Part shown: piece after piece, positions 4,685-5,531 of the stretch
Numbering within the stretch: the stretch's first letter is position 1
How the letters are laid out: every line of letters starts with the position of its first letter
Assembly: GCA_022798155.1 (NCBI GenBank)
Contig: JAAWLY010000144.1
Coordinates: forward strand, 1-5,531
Direction: 5' to 3'
DNA: 5,531 nucleotides
From: Lawsonibacter sp.
GTDB taxonomy: Bacteria > Bacillota > Clostridia > Oscillospirales > Oscillospiraceae
Program-made: the position numbers and the translations under genes
The notes under the pieces: model-generated
What the model was told of the DNA's origin: nothing
Database searches by the model: none
Seen by the model: the letters and a program-made list of their open reading frames with translations, nothing else

Positions 4685-4999
4685 ATGGATAAAAAAGAGA
4701 TTCTGGAAAGAAGCCGCAGGGAAAACCAAACCCGGGACGAGATGGAGCGGACCATCACCATCCAGGGGGAGTCCTTCAGCCTGGCCTTTACCCTGATGGC
4801 AGGACTGGCCATCGTCGCCTACAACCACTTTCACAACCTGTCCTCCGACAGCGTGATGATTATGTTCTGGACCTCCTGCGTCAGCAGCCGCCTGTACCGC
4901 CTTACGAAGCGGAGAAGCACCTCCGACCTGATCACCATGATAATTTCCCTTGTCATTCTGGTGTTTTATGTGGTAAAATACTTCTCACAGGGATGGTGA
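4685..4999 (+). CDS. Small membrane protein, DUF6442-like (second paralogue)
   Basis: 104 residues with the same plan as the preceding gene: N-terminal MDKKEILERSRRENQ, then hydrophobic segments at about 32-49 (SLAFTLMAGLAIVAYNHF), 56-68 and 82-100 (LITMIISLVILVFYVVKYF), with a basic LYRLTKRR loop (70-77). The start at 4685 is preferred over an in-frame ATG at 4664 because it gives the same N-terminus as its paralogue; GAAAGGA lies about 9 bases upstream, inside the end of the first gene. One base separates it from the preceding stop, so the pair is probably translationally coupled. The N-terminal and loop regions are conserved while the membrane segments differ, which suggests an old duplication and possibly a heteromeric pair. 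Function unknown. Confidence 0.86.
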   Translation: MDKKEILERSRRENQTRDEMERTITIQGESFSLAFTLMAGLAIVAYNHFHNLSSDSVMIMFWTSCVSSRLYRLTKRRSTSDLITMIISLVILVFYVVKYFSQGW

Positions 5000-5003
5000 G
5001 GGC

Positions 5004-5213
5004 ATGGACGATCAGCTGGTCCTGAAAAATCGGTTAAAGGTGGCCCGGGCGGAGCGGTCCCTGTCCCAGGGGGAGCTGGCCAAGCTGGTGGGCGTCTCCC
5101 GCCAGACCATCAGCTCCATTGAGACGGGCCAGTTCAACCCCACCGCCAAGCTGGCTCTGGTGCTGTGCATCGCCCTGGACAAGAAGTTTGAGGAGCTGTT
5201 CTATTTCGACTAA
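5004..5213 (+). CDS. Short XRE-family (Cro/C1-type) transcriptional regulator
   Basis: 69 residues, almost entirely one HTH_3 domain. LKNRLKVARAERSLSQ (7-22) forms helix 1, GELAKLVGV (23-31) the positioning helix, SRQTISSIETGQFNPTA (32-48) the recognition helix and following turn, and LALVLCIALDKKFEELF (50-66) the packing helices. This is the usual single-domain regulator of Firmicutes that is co-transcribed with small membrane proteins. It has no separate sensor or oligomerisation domain. ATG 5004 lies four bases after the stop of the second membrane gene, with GGATGGTGAGG as the ribosome site overlapping that stop. It most likely binds the palindrome at 4257-4268 and represses its own operon. 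Whether the membrane proteins control its activity is a hypothesis. GC is high and in keeping with the neighbours. Confidence 0.95.
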   Translation: MDDQLVLKNRLKVARAERSLSQGELAKLVGVSRQTISSIETGQFNPTAKLALVLCIALDKKFEELFYFD

Positions 5214-5223
5214 GGAGACAGTT

Positions 5224-5394
5224 ATGGAAGCTTTCGCTATCGGGCTGTTCGCCGTGGCGGTGATTGGCATCCCCATCGCCATTCTCCTGTACAACGACTA
5301 CGGCAAAAAGCGGGGGTGCGGCCGGGGGTGCGCCACCTGCGGCAACCGGGACATCTGCTATCGGAACAAAAAAACCAAGGCACAGGACAAGTGA
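5224..5394 (+). CDS. Small Cys-rich single-span membrane protein (FeoB-associated-like)
   Basis: 56 residues. An N-terminal membrane helix (AFAIGLFAVAVIGIPIAILL, 3-22) is followed by a short basic tail with four cysteines, GCGRGCATCGNRDICYR (31-47), that is C-x3-C-x2-C-x5-C. The layout recalls the FeoB-associated Cys-rich membrane proteins found beside ferrous iron transporters, but no feo gene is in view, and the spacing is not the usual CxxC cluster run, so this is only a resemblance. The cysteines could bind a metal at the cytoplasmic face. GGAG lies 7 bases before the ATG, and the gene begins 10 bases after the XRE stop, which puts it in the same operon. The terminator stem begins inside its last codons. 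Length is typical of such proteins, so it is not truncated. Confidence 0.82.
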   Translation: MEAFAIGLFAVAVIGIPIAILLYNDYGKKRGCGRGCATCGNRDICYRNKKTKAQDK

Positions 5395-5415
5395 GGTCCT
5401 GTGCCTTTCCTTATT
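5377..5415 (+). terminator. Bidirectional intrinsic terminator between convergent operons
   Basis: A perfect 12-bp stem, AAGGCACAGGAC (5377-5388) with GTCCTGTGCCTT (5396-5407), and a 7-base loop. On the plus strand a TTCCTTATTT tract follows. On the minus strand the stem is followed, after CC read as GG, by a run of seven T (from A at 5368-5374), so it should end the RNase HI transcript even better. The 5' arm codes for the last residues of the Cys-rich protein, and its stop codon lies in the loop. Confidence 0.92.
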
Positions 5416-5531
5416 TGTATTTCTGGCTCTCCGCCACCGCCAGCTGGTCGCAGCGGTTGTTAAACTGGTTTTCCGCGTGGCCCTTCACCCAGTGGAGATT
5501 CACCGTGTGCTTTTCACACAGGTCCAGCAGC
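5411..5531 (-). CDS. rnhA: Ribonuclease HI, C-terminal part (cut by window edge)
   Basis: The last 39 residues plus stop of an RNase HI, which cleaves the RNA strand of RNA-DNA hybrids using Mg2+. The visible part reads LLDLCEKHTVNLHWVKGHAE then NQFNNRCDQLA and a short tail. It carries the family's WVKGHA motif with the flexible-loop His (His124 in the E. coli enzyme) and the N-x-x-CD-x-L-A motif with the fourth catalytic Asp (Asp134). The stop TAA is at 5413-5411. The start and the other three acidic residues lie right of the window. It converges on the membrane-protein/XRE operon and shares its terminator. A fusion with an N-terminal hybrid-binding domain cannot be excluded from this fragment. 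Confidence 0.93.
   Translation of the reverse strand, partial: LLDLCEKHTVNLHWVKGHAENQFNNRCDQLAVAESQKYK

Overview
The window looks like chromosomal DNA of a GC-rich anaerobic Firmicute, most likely a gut Clostridia member of the Oscillospiraceae / Flavonifractor type. The grounds are strong AGGAGG Shine-Dalgarno sites, consensus sigma-A promoters, a T-box riboswitch, a single-chain glycyl-tRNA synthetase, and small XRE and membrane-protein genes. The genus is an inference from style and composition.

Layout. Bases 1-708 (minus) are the 5' half of glycyl-tRNA synthetase, running off the left edge. Upstream of it and co-directional is a DUF2262-type protein (778-1575). Upstream of that is a full T-box leader with its own promoter (about 1597-1859). 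The leader carries a GGC glycine specifier, a UGGA acceptor-binding bulge and an intrinsic terminator, so the DUF2262 gene lies between a glycine sensor and glyS. Just behind that promoter is a 51-residue ribbon-helix-helix protein (1878-2033, minus). It is divergent from a 61-residue protein of unknown function (2132-2317, plus). The plus-strand promoter between them carries three direct repeats exactly 10 bp apart.

A terminator at 2319-2346 closes a minus-strand operon, which is a CoxE-like von Willebrand factor A protein (2902-4101) followed by a GNAT acetyltransferase (2357-2887). Its promoter is at 4191-4219, and a 48-bp nested-hairpin repeat lies in the transcribed leader.

Divergent from it, a perfect consensus promoter (4266-4294) has a 12-bp palindrome abutting the -35. 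It drives a compact plus-strand operon: two tandem paralogous small membrane proteins (4348-4683, 4685-4999), a 69-residue XRE regulator (5004-5213) and a small Cys-rich membrane protein (5224-5394). The operon ends in a bidirectional terminator. On the other side is the C-terminus of a convergent RNase HI gene (5411-5531, minus, running off the right edge).

How the parts work together. The glycine T-box should couple glyS, and apparently the DUF2262 protein, to tRNA-Gly charging. The XRE and RHH proteins each sit next to operator-like sites and are candidate autoregulators. No mobile element, CRISPR array, tRNA or rRNA was seen. The least described parts are the T-box/DUF2262/glyS arrangement, the phased-repeat divergent promoter, and the palindrome-controlled membrane-protein/XRE/Cys-rich operon.
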